A stretch of 51,330 nt of DNA, taken from positions 1 to 51,330 of the forward strand of contig JAILMN010000039.1 of assembly GCA_024692565.1 (NCBI GenBank), in the 5' to 3' direction. Shown here one piece after another: positions 8,080-17,409 of the stretch; the stretch's first letter is position 1, and each line of letters starts with the position of its first letter. A model generated the notes under the pieces. It saw only the letters and a list, made by a program, of their open reading frames with translations. It was not told the DNA's origin and did no database searches. Source of the stretch: Paludibacteraceae bacterium (GTDB lineage Bacteria > Bacteroidota > Bacteroidia > Bacteroidales > Paludibacteraceae). A program made the translations under genes and the position numbers.

Positions 8080-10067
8080 AGATTATTATTTAAGAAATTC
8101 AATATTCTGTTATGCATATGTGCGGCGTGGTTGCCTTTTTTGAGGAAATGGTTGTCGTCGGGATAGAGCTGCATCTCGAATTGTTTGTCCGCTTGCACGA
8201 GCGCTTCCACATACTGCATGGTGTGCTGCACGTGCACATTATCGTCAGCGGTACCATGGATGATGAGGATGTTTCCCGTGAGGTCTGATGCTTTATTGAG
8301 CAACGACGCCGCTTTGTATCCACGCGCGTTCACTTGCGGACGACGCATGAAGCGCTCGGTATAACCCGTGTCGTACAGTTTCCAATCGGTGACGGGTGCA
8401 ATAGCGATGCCGGCTTTGAACGGATGGTCTTTCTGGCTCATGGTGAAGAGCGTTTGGTAACCGCCGTAACTCCAACCGAGGAGTGCCATTCGATTTCCGT
8501 CTATATCAGAGCGTTTCGCTATTTCGTTAGCAGCCATGATGAGGTCCTGAGCCTCTTTGACGCCAAGGTTCATGTAGGTCTCATTTCGCCATGCACGTCC
8601 TTTGCAATCGCTACCACGCGGATCAACGATGAGCACCGCATAGCCGGCTTCGACGAGTGCGTATTCAAATTTCTTACGCCAGCGATTGAGCACACGTTGA
8701 CTCTGCGGACCGCTATAGTGCATGACGATGAGAGGCGAAGGATTAGCGGTTTGAGGTTTGAGAAGCATAGCTTCAAGACCGTTGATATTGATCAGTTCGG
8801 GCTCAGGTAAACGGTACGTATTCCACTCGGTAACGACAGCAGTATTGTCTAGGATTACCTCGATATTGGTCGCTTTTACCCTCGATATACTATATAGGGT
8901 GTACGTGTTCGGAGTGGTGAATGATTGGAAGCAATCGATGAAGCGTTTGGTATCTTTGGAGAAGCGTGCTTCATGACGTCCTTCACCGGTGGTTATTTGA
9001 ACGGGTGCTCCGCCTTTTTTGATGTTCACGGCGTATATTTGTCGTGTGGAAGGCGTTGGTGCCGCTTGGAAATAGAGAAGTTGGTTCGCTTCATCTACGG
9101 CACAGAGTGCGGTTACGTCTATGTTTTCCGGCGTGAGGACACGTTCTTTGATGCCGTCGTTTCCATAAAGATAAGCTTGTCTCCAACCGTCTCGTTCGCT
9201 AAGTACGATCATGCGTCCGTCGGATAACCATTGCCATTGGTCAAAGAGGCTGTAATCAACGAAATACTGCTTACTTTCTTCGTGATACCAAGGATAAGCA
9301 ACTGTTGATTTGGCATTGCAGGAGAGAACTTCCATCTTCGTTTGGTCGCGGTTGACGCGGAGCACAAAGAGGGTGTTCTCGTTATACCATTTGATGCGCG
9401 GGAAATAGACGTCGTCCTGGCTAACCTGCATGGTGAGGATCGCTTTGGTAACGATGTCATAGACGCAGACGGAAGCTTTTGCATTCTTGTGACCGGCTTT
9501 GGGAAAATGAATGGTGTCTGCGGTCGGATAGTCGGTATTGAGGAAGTTCTGCCAAGCAAATGCCGGCACTTCGGTTTCGTCAAGACGTACAAAGGCTAAC
9601 AGCTTGGAATCAGGCGACCACGCGAAGAGTGTTGTGGCACCAAATTCTTCTTCATACAACCAATCGGCTACGCCGCTGATGATGTCGGTATTGGTTTCTT
9701 TGGATACCGCGACTTCGGTTCCGAAATCCAGTTTATGGACGTAGAGATTGTTATCTTTCGCAAACGCCACATAACGTCCGTTAGGCGACATAACCGCATC
9801 CCGCACTTTACCCAGTTTGAGTCCTTCGCCAAGCGCTTTGCGGGTATGACGCATGGTGTCGATCACGAACCAATCGGCTTGCGACGAATGGCGGAAGAGT
9901 TGTTCTTCGTTCTCGCACTCCAATCGGTACCGCGTACAGACGTTTTCGTCTTGTTCGATACCGGCATTCAGGATGCTATCTTGTTGAGCCACAGACAGTT
10001 CCTGTGGAATAAAGTCCCCTGCAAGAATTGCAGGCAGGACAGCTAATATGGTTAAAAGAATTTTCAT
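8076..10067 (-). CDS. Dipeptidyl peptidase IV family serine protease (S9B)
   Basis: 663-residue exported peptidase that clips X-Pro/X-Ala dipeptides from peptide N-termini. Signal peptide MKILLTILAVLPAILAG; N-terminal beta-propeller (about residues 40-440) containing the substrate N-terminus-binding double-Glu motif DWLYEEEFG; C-terminal alpha/beta hydrolase with nucleophile GWSYGGY, Asp in IHGTADDNVH and His in DDNHFLKKGNHAAH. Bacteroidota DPP IV homologues are about 720 residues, so this is slightly short. Middle gene of the operon, sharing ATGA overlaps on both sides. Confidence 0.93.
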   Translation of the reverse strand: MKILLTILAVLPAILAGDFIPQELSVAQQDSILNAGIEQDENVCTRYRLECENEEQLFRHSSQADWFVIDTMRHTRKALGEGLKLGKVRDAVMSPNGRYVAFAKDNNLYVHKLDFGTEVAVSKETNTDIISGVADWLYEEEFGATTLFAWSPDSKLLAFVRLDETEVPAFAWQNFLNTDYPTADTIHFPKAGHKNAKASVCVYDIVTKAILTMQVSQDDVYFPRIKWYNENTLFVLRVNRDQTKMEVLSCNAKSTVAYPWYHEESKQYFVDYSLFDQWQWLSDGRMIVLSERDGWRQAYLYGNDGIKERVLTPENIDVTALCAVDEANQLLYFQAAPTPSTRQIYAVNIKKGGAPVQITTGEGRHEARFSKDTKRFIDCFQSFTTPNTYTLYSISRVKATNIEVILDNTAVVTEWNTYRLPEPELININGLEAMLLKPQTANPSPLIVMHYSGPQSQRVLNRWRKKFEYALVEAGYAVLIVDPRGSDCKGRAWRNETYMNLGVKEAQDLIMAANEIAKRSDIDGNRMALLGWSYGGYQTLFTMSQKDHPFKAGIAIAPVTDWKLYDTGYTERFMRRPQVNARGYKAASLLNKASDLTGNILIIHGTADDNVHVQHTMQYVEALVQADKQFEMQLYPDDNHFLKKGNHAAHMHNRILNFLNNNL

Positions 10068-11314
10068 TGTCTTAATCGAAGTTGCTTTTGTCCGTTGATA
10101 ATATGCAGTTCATAGATGCCGAAATAAATGGTATATTCCGCGCCCTCTGCGTTAGGTGCTACAATATCCATGCCATGTTCAGGATGACAAGTGTAATAAG
10201 GTGTGTCTGCACCTTGCGGTACGGCTACAAGCCCCATAGGCGAAGCGCCTGGAGTGGCTTGGATTAAGCCGGCATAAGTGCCTTGGTTTCCGCTGTCCAT
10301 GATATTGAGCCACAATAGATATGTTTTGCCGTTAATGACCGCATAGAAAAGCGTTTGGTCGGATTCGTGATAGACGAGCCAAGGCGAAGGATTACAAGCC
10401 ATCGCTGTACCGCTGTAACCAATCGGTGTGTTCGTGATGGTGTGGGTGATATAGGCGGTATCGAGTGAAGGTGTAAATTCGATGTGGTAATACTGGTCGG
10501 CATCACGCAGATTGCATGTTCCGCGATCCATGATTCCTTCTTCCGGCACACCGGCTAAAGCTAGATCAGAAGTGCGGTTGACATAGAGATAATCGCCTGA
10601 TTGCAAGTCGGTTACATAGACCCGTTCTTCGTCCGTTACGTATTGGTATACTGCCCAAAGCGTGCAGTTTTCGTCGGGATAGAAACGATTGTTTGCGGCA
10701 TATAAGTCGGGTAAGACAGAGAGCGATTCAAACTCGGTATCACTCCACCCTACGAATTTCCAGTTGTCTTTATTTGCCAAGGAAGGCAACATAACGCCTT
10801 GTCCTCCGGTTGTTTCTTTGAGCGACGAATAGACCGCGTCACCATCCATGAGCGTGACCGTGCGCGCAGGCGCGTTCCCATAATTAATTACATATTTCTC
10901 GATATGCAGCGAGGAAGTTGTTCCGATCACTTGGATAGTGAGGTTGTGAATGCTCGACACGCTTTGGGACAGAAGGCTGATGGCGTGGTAATTCTGGTCG
11001 TCATAACTGCCTGTCCAATCTCTGAACGTACCGGATTTGGTAGCAATCGGATAGCCTGCGTCCATGTGCACTTCGATATTTCCGGCTCCGGCCGTTTTAT
11101 TCGAACGCATATAGATTTCAATCTGCTCCACCGTGATACCGCCTAATTCGCCTAAGGTCAAGTATGCTACGTCACCCTGGCGCACCTGTCCTTTTTGATA
11201 GGAATTGCTATAATCCACCGTGATGCTATACGGCCATGTACCGTCCATCGTAACGGTATTTTTCGTCTGCACCGTGAAGGTCATGACCGACAGTAAAATG
11301 AGCAACAGATTCAT
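10064..11314 (-). CDS. Secreted protein with a Listeria-Bacteroides (InlB B-type) repeat
   Basis: 416-residue protein with an N-terminal signal peptide (MNLLLILLSVMTFTVQT). Around residues 150-230 the stretch WKFVGWSDTEF..YPDENCTLWAVY matches the Flg_new/InlB B-repeat, a small beta module of extracellular Bacteroidota proteins. The rest is unrecognised; the N-terminal ~140 residues look like a beta-sandwich. First gene of the operon, with its own promoter. Confidence 0.65.
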   Translation of the reverse strand: MNLLLILLSVMTFTVQTKNTVTMDGTWPYSITVDYSNSYQKGQVRQGDVAYLTLGELGGITVEQIEIYMRSNKTAGAGNIEVHMDAGYPIATKSGTFRDWTGSYDDQNYHAISLLSQSVSSIHNLTIQVIGTTSSLHIEKYVINYGNAPARTVTLMDGDAVYSSLKETTGGQGVMLPSLANKDNWKFVGWSDTEFESLSVLPDLYAANNRFYPDENCTLWAVYQYVTDEERVYVTDLQSGDYLYVNRTSDLALAGVPEEGIMDRGTCNLRDADQYYHIEFTPSLDTAYITHTITNTPIGYSGTAMACNPSPWLVYHESDQTLFYAVINGKTYLLWLNIMDSGNQGTYAGLIQATPGASPMGLVAVPQGADTPYYTCHPEHGMDIVAPNAEGAEYTIYFGIYELHIINGQKQLRLRQ

Positions 11315-11334
11315 AAGTCAACAATTTTGCGGGG

Positions 11335-11366
11335 CAAAATTACTAAAAAATTTTGATATATGCAAA
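11335..11366 (-). promoter_or_regulatory. Promoter of the six-gene minus operon
   Basis: Minus strand: -33 TTTGC (11366-11362), -7 TAATTTTG (11342-11335). It physically overlaps the divergent promoter at 11353-11382. Confidence 0.75.
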
Positions 11367-11382
11367 TTTTTTTGTACCTTTG
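11353..11382 (+). promoter_or_regulatory. Promoter of the barrel-receptor operon
   Basis: -33 TTG (11353-11355), -7 TACCTTTG (11375-11382). Supports ATG 11407 as the start. Confidence 0.75.
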
Positions 11383-11406
11383 CGCGATTTTTTGAAATTA
11401 CGAGCT

Positions 11407-13896
11407 ATGATTAGGTCAATATCACGTATATTCGGCATCGGAATTTTGCTGTTGACAAGCCTGTCTGTATCGGCTGAAACGGTGAAAGGAAGTGTGATTG
11501 ATTCACGCGGTGAATCCATGCCGTTTGTGACCATTTCCGTATTGGATAAGGACTCGACGTTACTGACGGGTACGATCACGAATGATGACGGTTCCTACAC
11601 GGTAGAAGTGCCAGCAAAGAAATATATTCTGCAGGCTTCGTATATCGGTTATCACACGGCTTTCGGTGGTCCGGATTTTGTGTTGCGGGAAGAGACGGAG
11701 CGTTTGGAAGAAGTGGAAGTGAAAGCGAAAAAACCGCTGATTGAGCGTCAGATGGATAAGCTGGTAGTGAACGTGAGTGCGTCGCCTTTGTCTGCAGGTT
11801 CGAACGGAAACGATATCTTACGGCGTGCGCCGGGTGTGCGGATTGATAAGGACGGCAATATCACGGTGAACGGTAAGTCGGTTGAGATTTGGGTGGACGG
11901 TAAGCCTTCGTATCTGAGCGGTCAGCAACTCAAAGCGATGTTGGACGGAACGGACGGAAACACGATTGAGAAGATTGAGATTATCTCCAATCCTTCCGCC
12001 AAATACGATGCGTCGGGTCAAGGCGGCATCATCAATATCAAACTCAAACGCAACATGATGCGCGGCTTGAACGGTATGTTATCTGCTGCGTACGGAGGTA
12101 TGTATTTCAGCGATGTGGCGCGTTGGTTGAACACGGAGATGGTGTCGCTGAATCTCAATTATCGCGGTGAGAAAACGTACACGTTCGGTCAGTTGACGCA
12201 AGTATTTGCGCAGAATGATATTGATTTTGAGACCTACCGCGAGACGCCTTTGGTGAAGAGTTATTCGTACTCGGATTACGATATAGGATTTCAGTATTAC
12301 ATGCTGAAAGTGGGTAATGATTGGTATATTGATTCGGCGAACACGTTAGGTTTCATTTTGCAGGTTCCGTATATGGATATGAAGCAACAGATTGTGCCGG
12401 GTCGCAACGACGCGTATATCATCCAAGGTACAGACACAACGCGCAGTAAAACCAATTCGAGTAACCATCTGAAAGCGCCGCAACACACGGCTAACCTCAA
12501 CTACACGCACACGTTCAGCGAGGCGCTGGAGCGGGAGCTGACCATCAATGTGGATTATAACCGCTATAATAATTCTTCGCTCAATCTGCAAGAGACACGT
12601 TACAACAAGCCGTATATGGGCTCTTCTTCGCTCGGTTTGAATATCAACAGCCATCAGATTGTAGATATATACAGCGCGAAGGTCGATTTTCAGACGAAAT
12701 TCTGGAAAACGGGTATGATCGAGTGCGGCGTTAAGTACGCGTTATCGTCCACGGACAACCGGATGACGACCGATTCGGTACAGAATGATGTGCCGCGTCC
12801 GACGATAGAGAGTGCTTTCCGCTACGATGAGCATGTGGCTGCAGCGTATATCTCTGTAGGAAAGCAGTTTGGCGAACACTGGTCGGTTAAGTTAGGTCTG
12901 CGCGGCGAATACACGTATAGCCACGGAAACTGGTTGAGTGCCGATTCGGTGACGAACAAGTCGTATTTCAATCCTTTCCCGACCGCGTATGTGGGTTATA
13001 CGAGTAAGCCCTTGGGTAAGATCGCGCAGCCGATAGCGGTTAGCGCCAGTTACACACGACGCATCAAACGACCGAGTTACTACATGCTCAATCCCTTCAT
13101 TACCTATATCGACGCTTACAGTTACCAAATGGGTAATACGGAGTTGATGCCGGAATTCAATAACGATGTGGAAGTGCATTTCAGTTGGACGCAGTATCTG
13201 AATGTGACGTTCAATTTTGCGCACACGCAGGATATGTTCTCGCAGGAAGTGACGGTTTTGCCTAACGGCATGGGTTATGTCAAGTGGAGTAATTTCGGTA
13301 CATGTACTACTCATGGCGGTAATGTCTCGTTGACGGAACTGCCGATTGTACCGAAGTACACGAAGAATGAAGACGGCAGTAAGGAGTTGCAAGGTGCATG
13401 GCTTGCCTTGACCGTCAATGCCGGTTGGTTGCATTTCATCAACAAATCGTACGAAAAACAAGCGGACGGTAAACCGGTTTATGAGAACAGGAACCATTAC
13501 GGTTATGTCGGAGGCACGCTGTCTGCATACTTGCCGAAAGATTGGACGATGACGTTCGACGGCAACTGGTCTTCACCTATGACTACGGGTTACGACCGCG
13601 AAGAGAGTATGTATTTCCTGACGTTCGGTGTGCGGAAGATGTGGATGGCGAAGGGCTTGATTTTCAACCTCAACGTTCAAGATTTAGCGCGTTCGCTGCA
13701 TTTCGAGACTACGAACTTAGGTCAAGAACCGGGTTACAGCAGTTGGTACAAGAATACGATTCGCCAACAACGCGTGATGTTGTCCGTAACGTGGATGTTC
13801 GGTCAATATCAGCAACACAAAGAGCGCAAAGTGGGCGATATGGATGAGTTGGGTCGTCTTGGTGGAGGCGGCGGAGGTGTAAAAACTGGTAAATAA
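11407..13896 (+). CDS. Outer-membrane beta-barrel receptor with carboxypeptidase-regulatory-like domain (TonB-receptor related)
   Basis: 829-residue outer-membrane protein. Signal peptide MIRSISRIFGIGILLLTSLSVSA; CarboxypepD_reg-like domain at about residues 24-105 (VKGSVIDSRGESMPFVTISVL); plug-like domain with GNDILRRAPGVRIDKDGN and EKIEIISNPSAKYDASGQGG at about 130-210; the rest is an OMP_b-brl_3 type barrel rich in alternating aromatic strands. The C-terminus is glycine-rich (GGGGGG). Such proteins move ligands or peptides across the outer membrane; the ligand here is unknown. The ATG at 11407 fits the promoter and signal peptide. Confidence 0.87.
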   Translation: MIRSISRIFGIGILLLTSLSVSAETVKGSVIDSRGESMPFVTISVLDKDSTLLTGTITNDDGSYTVEVPAKKYILQASYIGYHTAFGGPDFVLREETERLEEVEVKAKKPLIERQMDKLVVNVSASPLSAGSNGNDILRRAPGVRIDKDGNITVNGKSVEIWVDGKPSYLSGQQLKAMLDGTDGNTIEKIEIISNPSAKYDASGQGGIINIKLKRNMMRGLNGMLSAAYGGMYFSDVARWLNTEMVSLNLNYRGEKTYTFGQLTQVFAQNDIDFETYRETPLVKSYSYSDYDIGFQYYMLKVGNDWYIDSANTLGFILQVPYMDMKQQIVPGRNDAYIIQGTDTTRSKTNSSNHLKAPQHTANLNYTHTFSEALERELTINVDYNRYNNSSLNLQETRYNKPYMGSSSLGLNINSHQIVDIYSAKVDFQTKFWKTGMIECGVKYALSSTDNRMTTDSVQNDVPRPTIESAFRYDEHVAAAYISVGKQFGEHWSVKLGLRGEYTYSHGNWLSADSVTNKSYFNPFPTAYVGYTSKPLGKIAQPIAVSASYTRRIKRPSYYMLNPFITYIDAYSYQMGNTELMPEFNNDVEVHFSWTQYLNVTFNFAHTQDMFSQEVTVLPNGMGYVKWSNFGTCTTHGGNVSLTELPIVPKYTKNEDGSKELQGAWLALTVNAGWLHFINKSYEKQADGKPVYENRNHYGYVGGTLSAYLPKDWTMTFDGNWSSPMTTGYDREESMYFLTFGVRKMWMAKGLIFNLNVQDLARSLHFETTNLGQEPGYSSWYKNTIRQQRVMLSVTWMFGQYQQHKERKVGDMDELGRLGGGGGGVKTGK

Positions 13897-13908
13897 CAGA
13901 TAATCAAT

Positions 13909-14634
13909 ATGGTACAAATTTTAACGGCACTATTGCTGGGTCTGCTGACTATTCTCGACCCTTGCACGCTGATGACCAGCATCACGGCGATAGGCTATAT
14001 AGACAAAGAGATTAACAACAAACGGCTGGTTCTCACCAACGGACTGATGTTTGTTTTAGGTAAGTTAGCTACGTACGTGTTGCTCAGTATTCCATTCCTG
14101 ATGGGTGCACAGACCGAAGGTATTCAGCATGTGTTAGGGCATTGGGGAGAACCGATTTTGGCGGGATTCATGTTGGTCTGCGGTATCGTGTTGTTGTTCA
14201 GCGGACACCATCATCATGAGCACGACCACGGGATTAGTAAGTGGTTGAAAGAGACAGATAGCAAAGAGAGTTGGTTATGGTCATTCATCCTCGGTATATT
14301 CTTTGCGATTGCGTTCTGTCCGCACCGTTTGGTCTATTTCCTTACGATGATTGATATCACGCTGACTTTGCCGGGCAGTTGGAACTGGTTGATGCCGGTA
14401 GTGTTCGGTTTAGGTACAGGTTTGCCGATTATGCTGATTGCCTGGCTTGTGAGCTACAGCGCTGTTAGTCTCGGTAAACTGACGAGTCGTTTGCAGACTT
14501 TCGAGAAATGGTTCCGGCATATTTGTGCGGTGCTCTTCCTGATTTTAGGCGTATATCTAACGATCCATTGCATTATTGAGGCACACGAGCACGACCATTG
14601 TTGTCACCACGAGCACTATGAGCTTTCGCTTTAA
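13909..14634 (+). CDS. DsbD/CcdA-like integral membrane protein (ArsG-like)
   Basis: 241-residue membrane protein with about six hydrophobic segments. It keeps the paired proline-cysteine motifs of the DsbD/CcdA transmembrane core: LDPCTL in the first helix and AFCPHRL in the fourth. Two His-rich segments are present (HHHHEHDHG in the central loop; HEHDHCCHHEH at the C-terminus), suggesting metal contact. Bacteroidota relatives are annotated as ArsG-type permeases or cytochrome c biogenesis proteins; I cannot decide between thiol reduction and metal(loid) export. It starts 12 bases after the barrel gene and overlaps trmN6 by 17. Confidence 0.75.
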   Translation: MVQILTALLLGLLTILDPCTLMTSITAIGYIDKEINNKRLVLTNGLMFVLGKLATYVLLSIPFLMGAQTEGIQHVLGHWGEPILAGFMLVCGIVLLFSGHHHHEHDHGISKWLKETDSKESWLWSFILGIFFAIAFCPHRLVYFLTMIDITLTLPGSWNWLMPVVFGLGTGLPIMLIAWLVSYSAVSLGKLTSRLQTFEKWFRHICAVLFLILGVYLTIHCIIEAHEHDHCCHHEHYELSL

Positions 14635-15292
14635 GCAATTCGCTATTCAGGATGACCGTTGTGCCATGAAAGTAGGTACAGACGGTGTGCTTCTCGGAGC
14701 ATGGGCGCCGGGAGGCACACATATTCTTGATGTCGGTACGGGGTGTGGGTTGATTGCGCTGATGATGACGCAACGTTTTCCGAAGGCACATATTGATGCG
14801 ATTGATATTGATGTCGCGACGGTAGAACAGGCGAAAGAGAATGGGGCAAACGCATTTTTATCGCGTGTGCAGGATTGGCAAGGGAGTTACGATCTGATTG
14901 TCAGTAACCCACCCTATTTTCAGAACAGTTTGAAAAACCCGGACAAAGGTCGTCAGACGGCGCGCCATACCGATACGCTTTCGTACCAAGAGTTGCTGAG
15001 CCATAGTGCGCGGTTACTAACGGAGAATGGTTGTTTGGCACTTATTCTGCCGGCAGAAGCGGAGACAGAAGTGTGTGAAATGGCGGCACAAGAAGGGTTC
15101 GTTCTCGCGCGCGTTACGCGCGTTTATTTTAAGGTGTCGAAACCGGTTAGGCGGGTGATGCTGCTTTTCGAAAGAACACGGAATACAGACCGCTTCGCTG
15201 ACGGAGCACAGATTGACTCGCTGGTATTAGAGAACGAAACAGGCGGCCGTTCAGCCGCCTATTCAGAACTCTGCAAAGAATTCTATTTATAA
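14618..15292 (+). CDS. trmN6: tRNA1(Val) (adenine37-N6)-methyltransferase
   Basis: 224-residue SAM-dependent methyltransferase: FRFKQFAIQDDRCAMKVGTDGVLLG is the YfiC/TrmN6 family opening, SAM site LDVGTGCGLIAL, DAIDID acidic loop, and catalytic NPPY. The family methylates A37 of tRNA1-Val. The ATG at 14618 is preferred over the longer frame from 14576, because family similarity begins exactly there. Followed by a terminator hairpin. Confidence 0.88.
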   Translation: MSFRFKQFAIQDDRCAMKVGTDGVLLGAWAPGGTHILDVGTGCGLIALMMTQRFPKAHIDAIDIDVATVEQAKENGANAFLSRVQDWQGSYDLIVSNPPYFQNSLKNPDKGRQTARHTDTLSYQELLSHSARLLTENGCLALILPAEAETEVCEMAAQEGFVLARVTRVYFKVSKPVRRVMLLFERTRNTDRFADGAQIDSLVLENETGGRSAAYSELCKEFYL

Positions 15293-15313
15293 TCCGTCAA
15301 GATTGGCGGATTT
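15290..15313 (+). terminator. Terminator between trmN6 and rny
   Basis: AATCCGTC (15291-15298) pairs with GGCGGATT (15305-15312) with one T-G pair, followed by TATTATTT. Genes converge, so it can act on both strands. Confidence 0.7.
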
Positions 15314-15314
15314 A

Positions 15315-16847
15315 TTATTTCGCTACATTCACGGCGCGTACCTCGCGGATGACGGTTACTTTCACCTGACCCGGATAGGTCATTTCATCCTGGATACGTT
15401 TCGCCAAATCGAACGAGAGGAGTTCGGTATCTTTATCGGATATCTTATCGGCTCCGACGATGACACGTAACTCACGTCCGGCCTGCAGCGCATAGGTCTT
15501 CACAACACCCGGGAAGGACATCGCCATATTCTCGAGGTCATTCAGACGCTTCACGTAACTCTCCACAATCTCGCGGCGAGCACCCGGACGGGCTCCGGAG
15601 ATAGCGTCACAAGCTTGCACGATAGGCGCGATGATGGTGGTCATCTCGCATTCGTCGTGGTGAGCGCCGACCGCATTGCATATATCGGGTTTCTCTCCGT
15701 ATTTCTCGCACAATTTCATACCGAGTTCTGCGTGCGGCAGTTCCACATCTTCGTCTGCCACTTTGCCGATATCGTGCAACAGACCTGCACGGCGAGCTGC
15801 CTTGACGTTAAGTCCCAGTTCACCTGCCATCGCGGCACAGAGGTTAGCGGTCTCACGGCTATGTTGCAACAAGTTCTGACCGTACGAAGAGCGGTATTTC
15901 ATCTTACCTACCAGGCGAACCAATTCCGGGTGCAGACCATGCACACCGAGGTCGATGGTGGTACGTTTACCCACTTCGATGATCTCTTCTTCCACCTGTT
16001 TGGTCACTTTCGCTACGACCTCTTCGATACGCGCGGGGTGAATACGTCCGTCTTGTACCAGTTGGTGCAACGCCAAACGTGCTATCTCACGGCGTACAGG
16101 ATCGAAAGCAGAGAGCGTGATAGCTTCCGGCGTGTCATCGACAACGATCTCAACACCTGTAGCAGCTTCGAGCGCACGGATATTACGTCCTTCACGACCG
16201 ATAATACGGCCTTTCACTTCGTCATTCTCAATGTGGAAAACGGAAACGGTATTCTCAGCTGCGGTCTCCGAAGCCACACGTTGGATGGTTTGGATGATGA
16301 TTTTCTTCGCCTCTTTATTTGCCTCCAGACGTGCGTTGTCCATGATCTCGTTCACATAAGACATCGCTGCGGTTTTGGCTTCATCTTTGAGCGCTTCAAC
16401 CAGTTGCTTCTTCGCTTCCTCAGCCGACATACCACTCAATTGCTCGAGTTGTTTCTCTGCCTGCTGATGCATTTTCTCCACTTCCTGCTGCTTGTAATCC
16501 AACGCTTGTTGGCGTTGCTCTACCTGCTGCACTTTTTGATTCACTTCGTTGAGACTACGCTGGATATCGCCTTGACGCTGGTTAAGCTGTTGCTCGCGTT
16601 GCTGCAAACGTTGCTCCTGTTGCTGTATACGTCTGTCCTGCTCGCGCACGTTGTTATCGTGCTCCAACTTAAGGGCGATAAATCTCTCTTTAGCCTCAAC
16701 AATCTTGTTTTTCTTCACCATCTCCGCCTCTTCCTCAGCTTTTTTAAGCAAGCTGGCTCCGATGATACGGGCGATGAGATAGTACACGCCGGCTCCTAAC
16801 AGAAGACCGACTACTGCACTAATCACAATAAGGATTGCTGTGTTCAT
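15315..16847 (-). CDS. rny: Ribonuclease Y
   Basis: 510-residue membrane-anchored endoribonuclease that starts mRNA decay. N-terminal transmembrane helix (residues about 3-25), a Gln/Glu-rich coiled coil (about 30-150), KH RNA-binding domain ([23 protein letters not shown], about 205-235), and an HD domain with the metal ligands in LLQHSRE and [10 protein letters not shown]. Standard length. Last gene of an operon with zapA, overlapping it by 4 bases. Confidence 0.97.
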   Translation of the reverse strand: MNTAILIVISAVVGLLLGAGVYYLIARIIGASLLKKAEEEAEMVKKNKIVEAKERFIALKLEHDNNVREQDRRIQQQEQRLQQREQQLNQRQGDIQRSLNEVNQKVQQVEQRQQALDYKQQEVEKMHQQAEKQLEQLSGMSAEEAKKQLVEALKDEAKTAAMSYVNEIMDNARLEANKEAKKIIIQTIQRVASETAAENTVSVFHIENDEVKGRIIGREGRNIRALEAATGVEIVVDDTPEAITLSAFDPVRREIARLALHQLVQDGRIHPARIEEVVAKVTKQVEEEIIEVGKRTTIDLGVHGLHPELVRLVGKMKYRSSYGQNLLQHSRETANLCAAMAGELGLNVKAARRAGLLHDIGKVADEDVELPHAELGMKLCEKYGEKPDICNAVGAHHDECEMTTIIAPIVQACDAISGARPGARREIVESYVKRLNDLENMAMSFPGVVKTYALQAGRELRVIVGADKISDKDTELLSFDLAKRIQDEMTYPGQVKVTVIREVRAVNVAK

Positions 16848-17134
16848 TTGTTTAACGTATTAATAACTAATTGATTCAATTCATTGAGTTCTTTCTCTAT
16901 CGGCGCAATACTTTTTGCCCGCACATCCGATTGCAGGCGCACCGCTACTTCCAGCGCCGTGTACATCCACAATTGCTCCGGAGAAGCGTTCGGGCGCAAC
17001 TTCAAATAATGTTGATAACGCTCGTTGAGCAACTCCGCTGCCGCCCGATAGAAGGGCTCCTGCTCCGGCGACACCATCAGACTCACATGGTGAGCATCGA
17101 GGTGCAGATTGATATGTTGCTTATCTCCCGTCAT
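16844..17134 (-). CDS. zapA: Cell division protein ZapA
   Basis: 96-residue FtsZ-associated protein. The N-terminal [34 protein letters not shown] corresponds to the ZapA globular domain and the rest is a helical dimerisation segment. ZapA bundles FtsZ filaments at the division ring. It starts within the stop of the upstream coiled-coil gene (TGATG) and overlaps rny by 4 bases. Confidence 0.85.
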   Translation of the reverse strand: MTGDKQHINLHLDAHHVSLMVSPEQEPFYRAAAELLNERYQHYLKLRPNASPEQLWMYTALEVAVRLQSDVRAKSIAPIEKELNELNQLVINTLNK

Positions 17135-17409
17135 CAGCGTTTGAGTGCATTGATTGCCCGATCAACTTGCGCGATGAGCGCATTGATTCGTTTGGTTGCT
17201 TCTTCTTGTCCTTCCGCCGAACTCATGGCGTTCGCTGTAGCCAGACGACGATTTTTCTGTTGCAATTCCTGCAGTTCACTATGCGTGCGGATCAACTCCT
17301 CACGCTGACGACCCAGGTCGTCCCGCAGCTGCTCATTCTCCGCCTGCAACGCTTGATAGCGCTCCAGTAAGGCATGGAGATTCTGCGAAAAATCGTCTAA
17401 AGTCTGCAT
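17134..17409 (-). CDS. Small coiled-coil protein, possibly ZapB-like
   Basis: 91 residues from ATG 17409, which shares TGATG with the stop of the DUF3078 gene. Almost entirely heptad-patterned helix (LLERYQALQAENEQLRDDLG), cytosolic. Its place directly before zapA suggests a division-ring partner comparable to ZapB, but this is inference from context and coiled coil only. The longer frame starting at 17457 would run into the DUF3078 gene and is not supported. Confidence 0.65.
   Translation of the reverse strand: MQTLDDFSQNLHALLERYQALQAENEQLRDDLGRQREELIRTHSELQELQQKNRRLATANAMSSAEGQEEATKRINALIAQVDRAINALKR

Noticed and set aside
15615..16799. 394-codon open frame on the + strand
   Set aside because: It is opposite rny; the RNase Y protein is fully conserved and this frame reads as low-complexity Leu/His-rich sequence.
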